This document shows, piece after piece, positions 43,901-63,500 of a DNA stretch of 64,000 nucleotides. This DNA comes from Heterobasidion occidentale. Taxonomy: Eukaryota > Basidiomycota > Agaricomycetes > Russulales > Bondarzewiaceae. Position 1 is the first letter of the stretch, and each line of letters begins with the position of its first letter. The stretch lies in NCBI GenBank assembly GCA_039111635.1, contig JBCAQO010000003.1, positions 1 through 64,000 on the forward strand. Direction: 5' to 3'. The position numbers and the translations under genes are program-made. Under the pieces are notes generated by a model. The model did not search any database. It saw only the letters and a list, made by a program, of their open reading frames with translations, and was not told the DNA's origin.

Positions 43901-45396
43901 TCAGCCTCGCGCTGCGTTGGGCCCTTGGTACTTCACGCGCTTGTTCCAGAACGGATACCGCCCGGGATGCGACAGGTCCCGCACCATCTCTTGCTTTCTC
44001 CTCGGGGCCACGTACGTCGTCCCCGTGCCCGCGACCACGAAGCGCGCCGCGTACTCTGCGAGCCTCTCCCGATCTCCGCGCGCGGCATACGCGTCCGCGA
44101 GCATCTTAAGCACCATCGGGTGCATCTGCGTGTCCTGCACGCCCTCTGCTGCGATGAGCGCGAGCACGTCCAGCAGCGGCGCGGTCAGGTGGTCGTCGGG
44201 CAGCGCCGCATTGCCGATCCAGCGCGTGAGCACCGCGTCATCGTCATCGTCATCGAGGAGGTGCCGACCCTGCAGGATCCGCACGCGCCGTGGGTCCGAC
44301 AAGGCGGGGTCCGCACACGCCGCGCACGCGCACGTGAAGCCGTAGTTGGCGCGCAGGAACTGCTGGCGCTGCGCGCTCGGGAGGAGGGGCTCACAGTAGC
44401 GCGTGGCGATCTCCGCGCCGGCGGGGATGTCGCGCACGGCGGTCACGCAGAGCGCGAGCGACTCGACGTGCCACGCAATGGTTGCATTGGGGCTGCAGCT
44501 GTTGACGCACGCGCGCGCGCGCTTCGTTCAGCGGCGTGGTGGTAACAAACGAGAGAGGGGTGGGTTCATGTGACGAAGCGCACCTGTGGTTGATCCGCGA
44601 TGTGAGCTTTCCGATGGTTGTCACGGGGCGCCGTGCATCGACCGCCATCTCTGGAGCGGCCGTGTGTAGATGGTGCGTGACATCGTAGTTGTTCGTCTGC
44701 CAGATCGCAAAGAGCGACGGCATGGCGGCATCATACGCGTTGGAGAGCGCGGTGTATGCGGCACGGTCGTCTTCCGACATGCGCTCGAGCGCGGCGGCGA
44801 TCGTGTCGTTGCGCTGAAGCTGCGAGTTGTAGGCCCCCGGGGCGATTAGGAGCGGGCGCTCGGTGACGATGAGCTCCCCCGCTGCGATCGCGCGGGTCGC
44901 ATACATCCCGATGCCTGCGCCTGGCACGGGCCCAAGGCGGTGGGCAGGAGACGTCGGCTGTGGGACAGGTTGCGGGAAGCCGGGTTGGGAGAGGATGCGT
45001 TCTTTCAGCCCAGGGTAGAGAATGCACTGTATCGTGCCGCCTTTGAGAGACGGCGATGGGTTCGGGAGGGTCGCGAGGACGAGCCCTTCTGTCGCAGCAG
45101 GGGTGGCGCGGCGTGTGGCCCGCCTGCAGATGGGCTTGTGTACACTCCAGTGCTTTTTTTGACATTCCTGGCTCTAGTCATCGGAACGAAATGGTGAGCA
45201 TAAATGCGGTTTCGCGAAGCGCCTGCCAACGGTGACGCACGCAATACCAGGCTGCCTTGCAGGACGAGCACATCTTGAGCGGGGGCCTGTCGGCGGTCTT
45301 TTCCACGCCGCACTGGTCGCATGTGGATTGATGACCTAGTTTTGAGATCACAGGTCAATGAGCGGGACAGAATGATGGCATTTGGAATGTACCCAT
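43901..45396 (-). CDS. MYND-SET (SMYD-type) putative lysine methyltransferase
   Basis: Exons 45393-45396 (ATGG), 45241-45335, 44584-45173 and 43901-44498 join through introns of 57, 67 and 85 bp into exactly 429 codons including the TGA. Residues about 7-50 form a complete MYND zinc finger (Cys-Asp-Gln-Cys, Cys-Ser-Ser-Cys, Tyr-Cys and Cys-Gln-x-x-His-Trp...His-x-x-x-Cys) split by an intron. A split SET domain follows. Its N-terminal part has Gly-x-Gly-Met-Tyr-Ala-Thr-Arg. The catalytic Asn-His-Ser-Cys-Ser-Pro-Asn motif is rebuilt exactly across the third intron, with the downstream Tyr and Cys-x-Cys-x2-Cys post-SET cluster. SMYD enzymes use S-adenosylmethionine to methylate lysines in histones and other proteins; the target here is unknown. 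The four-base first exon is the least certain part. Confidence 0.88.
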
Positions 45397-46376
45397 TGCG
45401 CGTTGTTTATGGTGAGGTGTGGGCGATGCACGGGGAGTGGAGTCGAGGATCCTTGCAATGTCGCGACTTGGAACTCAGCCCAGCGCCGCAGCAATCCGAT
45501 GCTTCTCGAGAAGATCTTCTAGATGGAGCTGTGTTCTGGCTTTGCGAGTATGCACCAGCATATCGTGCAGAGCACATGACAGCTTCCAAAGCGCCCGTCG
45601 TTTGTACGCATGCACTGAGAGGAGTGGGGCGCCTGCGCAGTGGGAGTGGAGGAGGCGAGCATATACTTGCGGTCAAATGAATGTCCGTGTTCGCTGACCT
45701 CCAAAAATGGTCCCACACTCCGACGCTATGGGGCACCGCGACACGGCCACATGGGCAGCCAGCTGCATATATGCTGCTTTGACAGTGCTATGCGCCCTCT
45801 CCAGTGTCCGCTGCAACCAAGCATCCACGTGCGCGGCTACCTCGAACGCACACAGGGCGCCGAGCGTGCCCCGGACAAACGTCTGTACTGTGACGACTGA
45901 ATATGGGCATGGCCGCACCATGGACGCGCCGTATCTCGAGGCCTGAAACGATGTGTACAACATTCGCTTAGATGAAAGAAGTAAGACAGCGATGGCACTC
46001 GTGAGGTGAATGAAATCTCGCACGCGCAAACCGGAGCGGCGACGAGGTGTTCGCTCTGGACGATACAGACCCGACGCGCATTTTATCTCAGCAGTAAAAG
46101 CAAGGACATAAACCGAGGCTGTGTTTAACTACGTACAAGTCTGGGAGGAAGGATGTGCGCCTCGTATCTGTCTCGACTGTCGCGTCCTGTAGACAGCCGA
46201 GTCAACTGGAAGGCGAGCGATGCTCTAGGTTCGCGGGCGCGTGCGCACGCGCACGCGCGGTTGCTCGTCATCACAAACAGTATCAAGACCTCGCGGGCTT
46301 GTATGCGACAAAAAAGAGGGCAAGAACCGGACGCAAGGGTCGTTCACTCGCACAGCACCGTCGGGGCAGAAAAGTA
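45397..46376. other. Intergenic, no confident gene
   Basis: One minus-strand frame (45673-46029) of 118 codons has no splice or motif support. 46228-46260 is an alternating GCGCAC/GCGTG purine-pyrimidine run, which could adopt Z-DNA. The right end is the 3' flank of the TRAPPC2L-like gene. Confidence 0.45.
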
Positions 46377-47024
46377 TCATGCATTGGGGAGGGCGACGGC
46401 GCCAGCTGCGCGGGCGACGTCGTCGACGCGCCTGCGGAAGGCCTTCCAGCGGGTGCCGCCGGCGAGAAGGAGGGCGCCGTGGTCGCCGGACGCGTCGGGC
46501 GCGAGGTTCAGCCTGAGGAACGAGTTCGCGGCGGAGCGGTAGTACGCGAGGTGGAGGGCCTTGAATATCTGCAGCGGGGGAGGAGAGGGAGGGAGAGAGG
46601 AAAGAGATAAACACAGAGAGATTCAGGATCGTGTGGTGGAGGGCTAGCGCGGGAGACGGGGCGCACGGTGATCATGTCTGCGTCGCGCACGACGGCGTCG
46701 GTGAGGGTGAGGGCGAGGATGATCTTGACCTTCGACGGGGTCATGTAGGCGTACACGGCGACGTCCTCCATGGAGTAGAGGAAGCCGAGGTAGCACTCTG
46801 CCGACTTGGGTGCGGCAGCGACTGGGATCGTGCCCGTTCAGCGCTTCAGCAGCCAAAAAAAAAGAAGGGCACGCACTGCGCTCATCGATGACGTCGAGGC
46901 TTGTGTGGGCGATGTAGTGGTACTTGAGGAGGTCGTCGTGTTTGGGAGAGAAGGAGCGGACGAGGATGGGATGGTTCTGTGGGGAGACGAAGGCGACGGC
47001 TGCCAGGCCAAGGTGGGGAGCCAT
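46377..47024 (-). CDS. TRAPP complex subunit 2-like (TRAPPC2L/Tca17)
   Basis: Three exons (46877-47024, 46667-46821, 46377-46568) with introns of 55 and 98 bp give 164 residues, against 140-152 for the human and yeast proteins. The N-terminus has the sedlin-like longin start with Ala-Phe-Val-Ser-Pro-Gln-Asn and Leu-Lys-Tyr-His-Tyr-Ile-Ala-His-Thr-Ser-Leu-Asp. The middle has Leu-Gly-Phe-Leu-Tyr and Val-Tyr-Ala-Tyr, then the Lys-Ile-Ile-Leu-Ala-Leu strand. A helix with Phe-Lys-Ala-Leu-His and Tyr-Tyr-Arg closes the fold. The protein acts in the TRAPP tethering complex at the Golgi, where Tca17 helps TRAPPII assembly and Ypt activation. Its start is 276 bp from that of the divergent CorA gene, so they probably share a promoter region. 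Confidence 0.9.
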
Positions 47025-47299
47025 GCCGTCACGGGGCGGTCACGGAGGGGTCTAATGGGTGACGGTGTGACGAGCGGGGAAGTGTGACGTAAATTGCAGC
47101 AGAGAGTCGAGTCTGTCAGTTCGGCTGCCCATGCGACCGAGCGCAACCTCTGCACAAACGACGTTCAGCTCCAACCGTAGACGCTGCCGAGGTACGTCCC
47201 CAGCGTAACCCGCCTCTTCCGTGTCGGCTTCAAACACTGTCCTTCAGATCTCTGTCACTGAGGAATTCCGACCCGAGCACTTCAGCAGAGCTCCTGAGC
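47025..47299. promoter_or_regulatory. Divergent promoter region, TRAPPC2L / CorA
   Basis: 276 bp between two start codons on opposite strands. No clear TATA box was identified. By position it must hold both promoters. Confidence 0.5.
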
Positions 47300-49914
47300 G
47301 TGCGTGCACCCACAACACCCCAACCGCCTTTCATGTTTAAAGCTCACGCACCAGTCTTCTTTCCAGAGCCTGTCGCGATGTCATTCCCGCAGGACATCCC
47401 CAACGTCTCGTCCTCGCCGCGCTCCCTGGTCGCAGACCACGACGGCTCGCCCACGCGCTACCGGAACGCTTCTGTCGACAGCGACCGCGCCTCCCATGTG
47501 CGCTACTCCCCGACCCTCACACGCGGCTACAACCCCCTCGACCCCGACGTCCGCGAGCGCCAGCGCACCCTCGACGTCGACATGGCCCTCCACCTCTCCC
47601 TCGCCCGTCGCGAGTCCATCTCCACCTCCCCCATCGCCCCCACCCTCTCTCCCCGCGACCGCGAGCACGACGACGGCCACGGCCATGGCCCCGACACCTC
47701 CGGCATCTTCCCCGGCCTCTCCCTTCACGAGGAACAGGAGCTCTCCCTCGCCCGCGGCGCGCCCCCGAGCACCATCGACGAGGCCGGTGAGGCCTACCAG
47801 CGCACCCCTACCCCGGAGGACCTCCGCATGCCCCACCTCAGCCAGGGCCACGACCCATCCCTCCTCGTCTCTCTCGACCACGACCGCCGCTCCGACCCCG
47901 CCCTCCCCATGTACCAGGCCGCGCTCGTTCAGGACCACTCCAATTTCAACTTTGGCCCTATGGAAGAATTCGCCGCCGCCGAGAAGGCCCGCCTCGGCCT
48001 CTCCACCTCCCCAGAACGGCACCCGCCGCTCATCCGCCACCGCGCGTCGCAGGGGAACGCGCCCGAGGGCGCAGCGGAGGGCAGCGCGGGCTCGCCCGAC
48101 TCGCCGTTCCCCCTCCGCCGCTCCGCGCGCCAGCGCAAGCTCAGCCACAGCAACGCCGCCCCGCGCCGCCAGGGCCGCAAGATGGCGCTCTTCGAGGGCT
48201 CGGCGGGCGCCCCGCCCGCGTCGCTCGCGCGCGCGACCCACCTCTTCGCGAGCGGCGTCCCCGGCGCGATGAGCGCGCTCTCGTCCGAGGAGCACCTCCC
48301 GGCGGCGTCGCCCCCGACGGGCGCGGGCCACGACAGGCCGTACCGCTTCTCGTTCTACTCGAATGGCCTCTCCGCGACGATCCACGCGCGCAGCCTCAGC
48401 GAGCTCCCGGCCGAGGGCCAGACGTTCGAGGATCTCTTCGGCGGGGCGTCAGGGTTGGGGGCGATGGGCGGTGACGCGGGCGCTGTAGGGCCGATCCACA
48501 TCCCGGCAGCGCCGCAGTCGAATGGGAACAGCTTCCACAGCGGCAGCGCGGGGGCGCGATGTATGCGAACGGCGGGGGCAACGGAAACAACGGGAGCTCC
48601 AAGACGGCGTTGAATGATCAGAGGCTGGGGAACGACCCGGAGGGGCAGACGTGGTGGCTGGACGTGCTGTCACCCACCGACGAGGAGATGAAGATGCTCA
48701 GCCGGGTCAGTGCGGTTCATTGTTTCAGCGCAGTATATTGAGTGTCTGTGCAGGTGTTCAATATTCATCCGCTCACGACGGAGGATATCCAGATGGAGGA
48801 GGCGCGCGAGAAGATCGAGCTGTTCAGGACGTACTACCTCGTCTGTTTCCGGAGCTTCGACCAGGACCCGTTTAGCCCGACGTACCTCGAGCCGCTCAAC
48901 GTATACATCATCGTCTTCCGCGAGGGCACACTCTCCGTGAGTATTCCCCATTCCACTTCTCTTGATACCCGCGGTCTCACATATATGCGCGCGCGCACGC
49001 CAGTTCCACTTCAGGTCCACGCCGCACCCGCAGAACGTCCGCCGGCGGATCAAGCAGCTCAAGGACTACATCAGCGTCACCTCCGACTGGATCTCGTACG
49101 CGCTCATCGACGACATCACCGACGCGTTCGGGCCGCTCATCCAGAGCATCGAGTACGAGGTCGACAGCATCGACGAGCTCGTGCTCATCCTCAAGGACGC
49201 CGAGCAGAGCGACATGCTAAGACGGTGCGTCGCGCCCGATCCTCTCGTACCGTTCGAACCGCTCACTTTGGAACAGCATCGGGACGTGTCGCAAGAAGGT
49301 CATGGGGCTCCTAAGGCTCATGGGCAACAAGGCCGACGTCGTCAAGGGGCTCGCCAAGCGGTGCAACGAGAACTGGAAGGTCGCGCCCACGTCGGACATC
49401 GTGCGTCCTCCCTCCCGCCGCCATTCCTGCACCCTTGCCCCCCGCTGACGCGCGCGCTCGCAGGGCCTCTACCTGTCCGACATCCAGGACCACCTGATCA
49501 CGATGACCCAGAACCTGAACCACTACGAGAAGATCCTCTCGCGCTCGCACTCGAACTACCTCGCGCAGATCTCGATCGAGATCACCGACGCGAACAACCA
49601 GATCAACGACGTGCTCTCCAAGCTCACCGCCCTCGGCACGGTCCTCATCCCCATGAATCTGGTCACCGGTGCGTCCCGCTCTCGCTCTCATCGAGTCGTT
49701 GCGCCCTGAACGCGCCGTCGATCCGCAGGCCTGTGGGGGATGAACGTCCACGTTCCCGGCCAGGGCATCGATGTGAGCATTGAATCTGCATGCGTGCTTG
49801 CGTGTGGCACTGACCTTTGCCGCAGTCCAACACGTGGTTCTCTCCATCATCGGCTGCCTGGCGGCCTTTGCCATCATCGGCGGGTACTCCGCGTACAAGA
49901 TGATTCGCAAATGA
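47300..49914 (+). CDS. CorA-type Mg2+ transporter (ALR1/MNR2-like)
   Basis: Seven exons: to 48705, 48754-48936, 49004-49224, 49277-49400, 49464-49668, 49729-49772 and 49826-49914. The long N-terminus (about 430 residues) is Ser/Pro-rich and probably cytosolic. The CorA core follows: Trp-Trp-Leu-Asp-Val, Phe-x-Ile-His-Pro-Leu-Thr-Thr-Glu-Asp, helical stalk segments, then the first membrane segment ending in the signature Gly-Met-Asn (49737-49745). The second membrane segment is in the last exon. This matches fungal plasma-membrane or vacuolar Mg2+ channels. Two frame breaks are present: near 48555 in a G-rich run, and near 49840 between Trp-Phe and the last hydrophobic stretch, where one base restores Ile-Ile-Gly and the terminal Lys before TGA. 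A start at 47333 or 47378 is also possible. Confidence 0.88.
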
Positions 49915-50156
49915 CCGCTCTCGTTCTCCCGTTCACCTTGCTCTGCTCGCCACGAACCGTGCTCCGTCGCTGTGGCCATCTATTTATGTCTTGCATCATA
50001 CATACATACACGAGCTTCTCTGGGCGCATCACTTCTATCACCTGCATATTTATCCGTTTTCATTCCTCATGGCATTTTTCTTCACATCATAGTAATAGAG
50101 GGTAGAACAGAACAAACAAAGAGTCATGACACGCACGCCGACGATACTATTATCCA

Positions 50157-56957
<6,801 letters not shown>

Positions 56958-58255
56958 GCGAGTTGTTGGAGATAATTTGCAAGCTGGGAAGGAGAGGAGA
57001 AGCGGACGAGGGACGAGAGAGGAGTGGATGGGGGAGCGAAGGCAAGGAAGAGTTGTTATGGAGGAGGACGAGAGGAAGGCAGAGCGGGCCTTCAATTTGG
57101 CCACACCCACGAGTCGGCCCTTCGACGTGAGACTTCTCTCCCTCCACCAGGTTCGCACCGCAACTGCCCCTCCCTCCCTCCTTTCCGCACCAAAACACGC
57201 CCACGCCCCTCGTCGCATGCCACCACACACGCCCCGACTGCCCGCCCATTTTTGCGGGCTGCGGGAGCACAGCGATCTGCCAGATGGGGCGGGCCACGGT
57301 GCAGCCACCCACGGCCCAGACGGGAACGCCGCTGGCGCGATCGAAGCCGCGTCTTGCCGGTCAGCGAACCGTTCCTTGCTGTGGCGTCTGGCGCCCGCCG
57401 CCATCCTCGCCTCGCCCCGCCCTCCCCCTCCCCCTCCCCAGCCCCGAATCCCCCTCCTCCGCAACTCCGCACCCCGCACGGACCCCTTCCTCTCCCCACG
57501 CCTCCCCTCGCCCTGCCCTGCACTGCACCCTCCCTTCTTCTTTACCCTGTCTCGATCTTCACTGTCTTGTTCATTCTGATACCATCACTGTCTCGCCCGG
57601 ACCACCCCGTTGGTGCCCTATCTCATTCCGTGATCCTCCACTGCACTATGTTTACGTCCCGTCCCACTCCCAAGCGCCCAGTCCACGCTTTTTTGTTCCA
57701 CTTGCCTCTGAAACAATACGACACACACGTCCCGCGGTCTCACCTTCAATAAACAAAGTCGTCTCTCCGCTCGCCCTGACCCATCACCCCATCAACACTG
57801 CTTTTTGACCCTGCCATCTCCATCATCATTCTCTGCGATCCGCGAATTCCTTCTTCCATAACCGTTTCCCCGCGTTTCTCACATTCGAACTCTCACGCAC
57901 GCAAGAGAAAAGATCATTAGGAGATTGGTTTCATTCATGTCGACAAACTACTTCAACCCTCCAAGGAGCGACCCCCAAACAAGGGGGTCGAATCGTCAAG
58001 TCAAGGACAGAAAAAGGATCGGACGTAATCTTCGCGAATCAGGGCAACAGAAAAAGAATGGAATAAACGAGGTAAAAAAAAATGGACAATGCGGATCGGG
58101 ATGGGAGGGGTGGAGACAGGCAATGGAGGAACAGTGGATGCAAGCGATGCAGACAAATAAGAAAGCAATGCCATGTAACCTTGCCGTCGTCGAGCGTGCT
58201 CGACGCACACGACTCTGGACGACATCGACACAAAAAGGGGAGCTACCACGAATAT
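56958..58255. other. Intergenic: KDM5 promoter and 14-3-3 3' flank
   Basis: Very GC- and C-rich near 57100-57530, then pyrimidine-rich to about 57900, as in fungal promoters. 57925-58255 is presumably the 3' untranslated region of the 14-3-3 gene. Long open frames on both strands have no starts, splice sites or motifs to support them. Confidence 0.5.
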
Positions 58256-59197
58256 TTACTCGTCGGCAGCGTCACCAGCATCATCCTTCTCCGAAGGCTT
58301 GTCGGCTGCATAATTCTTAGCATACACCCAACCCACAGGCAGAACGTACAACGCACCAGAATCCTGCATGTCCGATGTCCAGAGCGTCAGGTTGTCCCGG
58401 AGAAGCTGCATGATGAGGGTCGAGTCCTTGTAGCTCTCTTCTGAGAGCGTGTCGAGCTCGGCAATGGCGTCGTCGAACGCCTGCTTGGCAAGGTGGCACG
58501 CGCGGTCGGGGCTGTTGAGGATCTCGTAGTAGAAGACGGAGAAGTTCAATGCGAGCCCGAGGCGGATGGGGTGCGTCGGTGGGAGCTCGGTGACCGCCAC
58601 GTCAGAAGCCGACTTGTAAGCCTCAAGCGACTTGTCGGCGCTGTCCTTCCGCTTGTCGCCAAGGGCGAACTCGGCGAGGTAGCGGTGGTAGTCACCCATC
58701 CTGGACAAAGGATAGCGGCGTCAACACTGCGCAAAGAGAAGGCGTGGCGACGGGACTCACATCTTGTGGTAGAAGACCTTCGACTCGCCGGAGGCGGCCG
58801 AGGGGATAAGGTGCTTGTCAAGAACGTCAAGGATGTCCTCGCAGATCTTCGCGAGCTCGCTCTCGATCTTCTCTCTGTAGCCCTTGATCATCGATACTTG
58901 CGCCTCGTTACCCTTTGACTCCTCCTTCTGCTCGATGGAGGAGACGATCCGCCATGACGCGCGGCGGGCGCCGATGACGTTCTTGTACGCCACAGACAGG
59001 AGATTGCGCTCCTCAACTGTGAGCTCCTGGTCGGACGAAGCGACGCGCTTCATGTTCTCGACCATCTCTGGTTTGCAAAGAGGTGGGCGTTAGAGCGCAC
59101 ACGAGCGGGCGATAAGAAAGGACGACGGACCTTCGTACCGCTCAGCCTGCTCAGCGAGCTTGGCGAGGTAGACAGAATCTTCACGGGACTCAGGCAT
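58256..59197 (-). CDS. 14-3-3 protein
   Basis: Four exons (59131-59197, 58761-59067, 58357-58700, 58256-58305) with introns of 63, 60 and 51 bp give exactly 255 residues, the normal family length, with no break. The family signatures are present: the N-terminal helix with [18 protein letters not shown], the phosphopeptide-binding Lys/Arg/Arg-Tyr set, and the Asp-Asn-Leu-Thr-Leu-Trp-Thr end before a variable acidic tail. 14-3-3 dimers bind phosphorylated Ser/Thr motifs in client proteins and control their activity and location. An AG directly precedes the ATG, so a 5' untranslated intron is likely. Part of its first exon resembles units at 29 and 36 kb. Confidence 0.97.
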
Positions 59198-60595
59198 CTG
59201 TCGCAAACGAACAATGGCATGTGAGTGACGCGATCGGCGACGCGTGGGGAACGCGCTGTTACTGACTGTAGTTGACGAAAAGGGGTTGGTTGTGTGGGGT
59301 GGGTGACTGCTGGAAGAGGTGAGTGACGACGGCGGGGAGGACGGGGAAAGCACGCACGTTGTGTTTGAACAAGATGGTCGAGGGAGAGATGATGGTGGTT
59401 GGTTCGAAGGCGAGGCGGATTAAAACGGGGGGGCTGGGCAGAGGGTTTCTGGGTAGAGGGTTTGGGGCCAAGGGTTTCCCACACCCCGCTACCCATTAAT
59501 CCTTTCCCACGCTCCATCTTGGGCCATCGCGCCACACTCGACGTCCTCTCCGTCCTCCCAGAGTGGCGACCGTGCTTCCTGCCCTGTTCTTCTCCCCTTC
59601 AGGCCTGCGCAGCTCCTCGCCGTTCTCCATGTCGTCTCCACCGCTGACGAACGCGCGCCTGTCTACGTCAAGCTACGACCCGCTGGTTGCTAACGCCTTG
59701 AGCTCTATTGTACCCTCAAGCGCCCACCACTGTTGGCGTTCGAGACTGCTTGATATCCCTTGCAATCATTCTCGGTGGCGTGAAGCAGTTCCCGTCCGGA
59801 CCAACCCTGATCCCATGACCTACATACTTATCGAGTCCGTGTCTCCTCCTTTCCAGCAGCTACTCCAGACCAAACACTACCTGCTCTGTGAAAAATATGG
59901 ACGTCTCGCAACGTAACAGCGTGGTCAGTGTCATCTCGAAACTATCGGGATATAGGTGCTGGGCCTATGATCGAAGCTCCGGGTTGAGATCATCAACAGG
60001 TCAATAAGATGCAATCGTTTTGTTCTAATCTGGGTCATTGCCTTGTTGTATCTGCATCGAAGCGCCGGGTTGCTTACGGGGACGCTGTATAGTTTTTTGT
60101 TCTCTCAACCGTCTACGCTTGGATGATGGCGCACTTGCTTTCGTTTATACATGCACCCATGCAGATCCCCTCTCAATAGATCTAAATTCATACTGTATCG
60201 TAAATGTACGCCAATGGTAAACCATCAAAATCGCAATATTTCGAAGCGACCCTCATAGTGAAGGAAATTAGGCGCATACTTGTGTACAAAATACGCAGGA
60301 TCGTGCATCTGACAAGCTGGCAGAACCTGACAAAGTGGGTGCGATGTGGGTTTGCCTTCATGCGTTCATGATGTATAAACGGGAATCGATTCCCACGGAT
60401 TTGTTACAAACTCGAGATACCCGAACCACTGCTTCGCTCGTTCTATCATCTCGATTTGTATGCTTGTAAGTAGTTTGTTCCAAGCAGGAGGAGACACCCC
60501 CGCAGCACACTTCGTGACCAGGCTACATAACATCACATGACACTAAAACTTTGATACTCCAGGCATGAGCAGATTTGCCTATACGACTAAACAAA
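59198..60595. other. Divergent intergenic region, 14-3-3 / RTP1
   Basis: 1.4 kb between two start codons. A plus-strand frame from an ATG at about 59629 to 59916 (about 96 codons) has no recognised feature and no splice partner; it may be chance or a small unknown gene. 59920-60595 is AT-richer and non-coding. Confidence 0.45.
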
Positions 60596-63500
60596 ATGCC
60601 ACAGAGTGCAGAACTGAAAGACGTCTTGGAAGCAGGAGCCTTGCTAATCTATTCTGAGCGATCGTCCTCTACGCCAGCGGCGAACATCGAGGACGTGTTG
60701 AGCTCCCGAATCTCGCAGTACCGTTCTCGTCTCGGGCTCCCCGAGCGAGAAGGCGCCCTCCGCTCACTCGAAGACATCCAGCTCGAAACGGCGCAAGAAG
60801 CCCTCTCCGTCGTCGAGTGCGTCCAACAGATCCTCGACGCGGATCCCCGGATCGACACTCAGTTGCCGTCGACCTCTACGCACAGACGATACAAGGAAGA
60901 TACGCCGGGAGAGGTCCCCGTCATCGGAACCCGCGACATCGCACACCTGCGCACCCTCCTCTCCATCGCGTTCAAATGGGGCCTCGAGCCTCTCCTCGAG
61001 CGCGTCCAGTTCGCGTGGCCGAGCAAGCCCTCCGCGCGCGCGCACAGGGGGCCGCAGATCGTCAACCTTTCGAACACGCAGGAGGACCACGCGCGCCTAG
61101 CGGTGATGACGAAGCGCCTGCTCGGCCTTCTGTTTCCGCGCGGGGTGCACGGGGAGCTGCCGCAGACGCTCATCACGTCGACGCTGCTAGGAAGACACGT
61201 CACGGGCATTTTGAGACTGGGAATCGCGCTGGGCTGGGTGCCCAAGTCGCTGGCGTCTGCGGAGACGCCTGTCATCGACGAGCTCAGGCCGCTCATAATG
61301 CGGCTGCTGTCTATGTAGGCAATGTCTGGCCTGGAGTGACGGCGGATTTAAATATCTGAAATTGATGTAGACTACCGCCATCCCAGACCATCGCATCTCT
61401 AGGCACAATTCTATCAAGTCCGACATCGCTCGCGCCGCACGTCCAAAAAGCTTGCGCATCGCTCCTCAGCCGGCAGCTCCTTCGTCCGGATGGCGTTCGC
61501 GGCCTGTGCGCTGCGGTGTTTGGCGAAGGCGAGTCAGCAGAAGATAGCGCCCCCTTGGAAAAGCTCGAGCACATCGCGCGCGTCCTCAGTGCCGTCCCTG
61601 CCGCCATCAAGCCAGAGGTTCGTATCAGGTTGCTCGACGGACTTTGGTTTAGATTGAGTGTCGCTTTTTAGGAATATTACGAGACGATCATCCCACGTGT
61701 TCTCGCTCTGATGTCTTCTGAGCCAAACATCCCTCCCGCCTACAAACGCGCAGCGGCCTTCTCTCTGTCGCGCATAGTCTCCACGGACGTGACCTCAACC
61801 AACTCTACCATCGCATCCCAAGTCTTATTACCCATCTTACACAGACCATTTTTGACGCTCACCCCTAACCTCGTCTCAGAGCCACACTCACCTGCTACAA
61901 CGCCCATCTCATGTCTACAGCTCATCCAGACCTTTCTTACGAACACAGATCCTTCTCCCACACTGATATCGATGCTGATATCTCCCATAGCCCCGTCTCT
62001 GTACTCCCTTCTCAGCACGCTCGAACGTACGAAAACGGCAGACCCCGCACTCAGGGAAGCCGTACGAGGGCTTCTAGTCACGTGGGGCCGCATCATCGAA
62101 GCGCAAGAGGGTGTGGCGATCTTGTGGGCGTGTGTGGAGGATCAAGGCGGGCAATGGTCTGTCGATATCGCGGGAGAGCTGAAGAAAGTCGAGAGGTAGG
62201 CTGCCACGCCACATTCTCGAGCCATAAGGTGATCTGACCATTCATAGACCGGAAGAAGTCTCACCCATTGCGCTGTTCACCCCGGAAGATCTGAGACGCG
62301 CAGAGGAGAACGGGGAACTAGACCCTGACGCGAATCTCCTCGACCTGCGCCCAGACCCTGCTCACTTTGTACGATATATCAAGTCCCTTGATCGAATAGA
62401 TCTCTCGTCCGAGTTCTTCGTGCGCCTCCTAGAAGCCTATCGCGAGATCAAGGCAGAGCGAGACGGGGACCCGATGCGGTAAACGAGCTCGACTCCATTG
62501 TGTATGCGCGTGTAGCTGATTTCCGCCGCAGGACACTCTTGTATCTGCAGCTAATCCTCCAGATCCAGACTCACATGTCGTCAGAAGGATATGCGTCTGG
62601 AAATATATTCAGCAAACCGGAACATATATTGTCGTTCGTCAAGCACGCCCTTGATGCTGGGACAGCTGCGCCTCCTCAGCCAAGTCATTCGCGTTCAGCG
62701 AAGAAGACGGGCTTGACGATGGACGATCTCAGGATCATCGATGAAGATGAGGAAGATGATTTCGAAGATGAGGGAGATAGCGATGACGAGACGCCTGGGT
62801 TGGAAGGGGTACCACCAGACGAGGAGATGACTGCCACTGCGATGAATCTTTTACTCTCTATACTCGAAGGTACGCTGTACCAGCCCAACTCACCAAGAAT
62901 ATCACCGATCTCAGACGTTCACGAAAAGCCAATCCCGACCTTTCCGCAAGCACTTCACCCATCTTAGCAGACATCCTGGTCCACGTCGAAGAGCTCTCAA
63001 GACATCCTTCAGAGGCTCTCCGTCCGCTCGCCCGCGAAGCACGGATGGTGTTGACGGTCAGACTGGCATCCACCTCGACAGCTTCACCTTCCAAGCACCG
63101 ACCAAAATCAGACGAGTCCGCCCAAAATACGCAAGAGACGTACCAAAAAGCGCTGAAGCTCCTGCAGGACCCCATTCTCCCCGTCCGGGCGCATGGTCTG
63201 CTCCTTCTGCGCCAACTTGTGGCCCCTCCCCGCACGACATCCACTCGATACAAACCCTTTGTAGATATCCTCCCACTCGTTCCTGCCATCCTAGATATCT
63301 TCCTGCAGTCCGTTCAAGATGACGACTCGTACGTCTTCCTGAATGCCGTCCAAGGACTAGCCGCGCTCGTGGACGGATTCGGCTCGGAGGTCCTCCGCTC
63401 TCTCGTACGCGTGTACACAGAGGGTCTTCAAGCAACCAGCGCAAGCGCCAACATGTTGACTCAAGCAGAGGTGGACACCAGGCTACGTGTGGGAGAGGCG

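Noticed and set aside
47304..48385. Long alternative frames on both strands over the CorA N-terminus
   Set aside because: They are shadows of the GC-rich CorA exon; the CorA frame alone continues into the conserved core.
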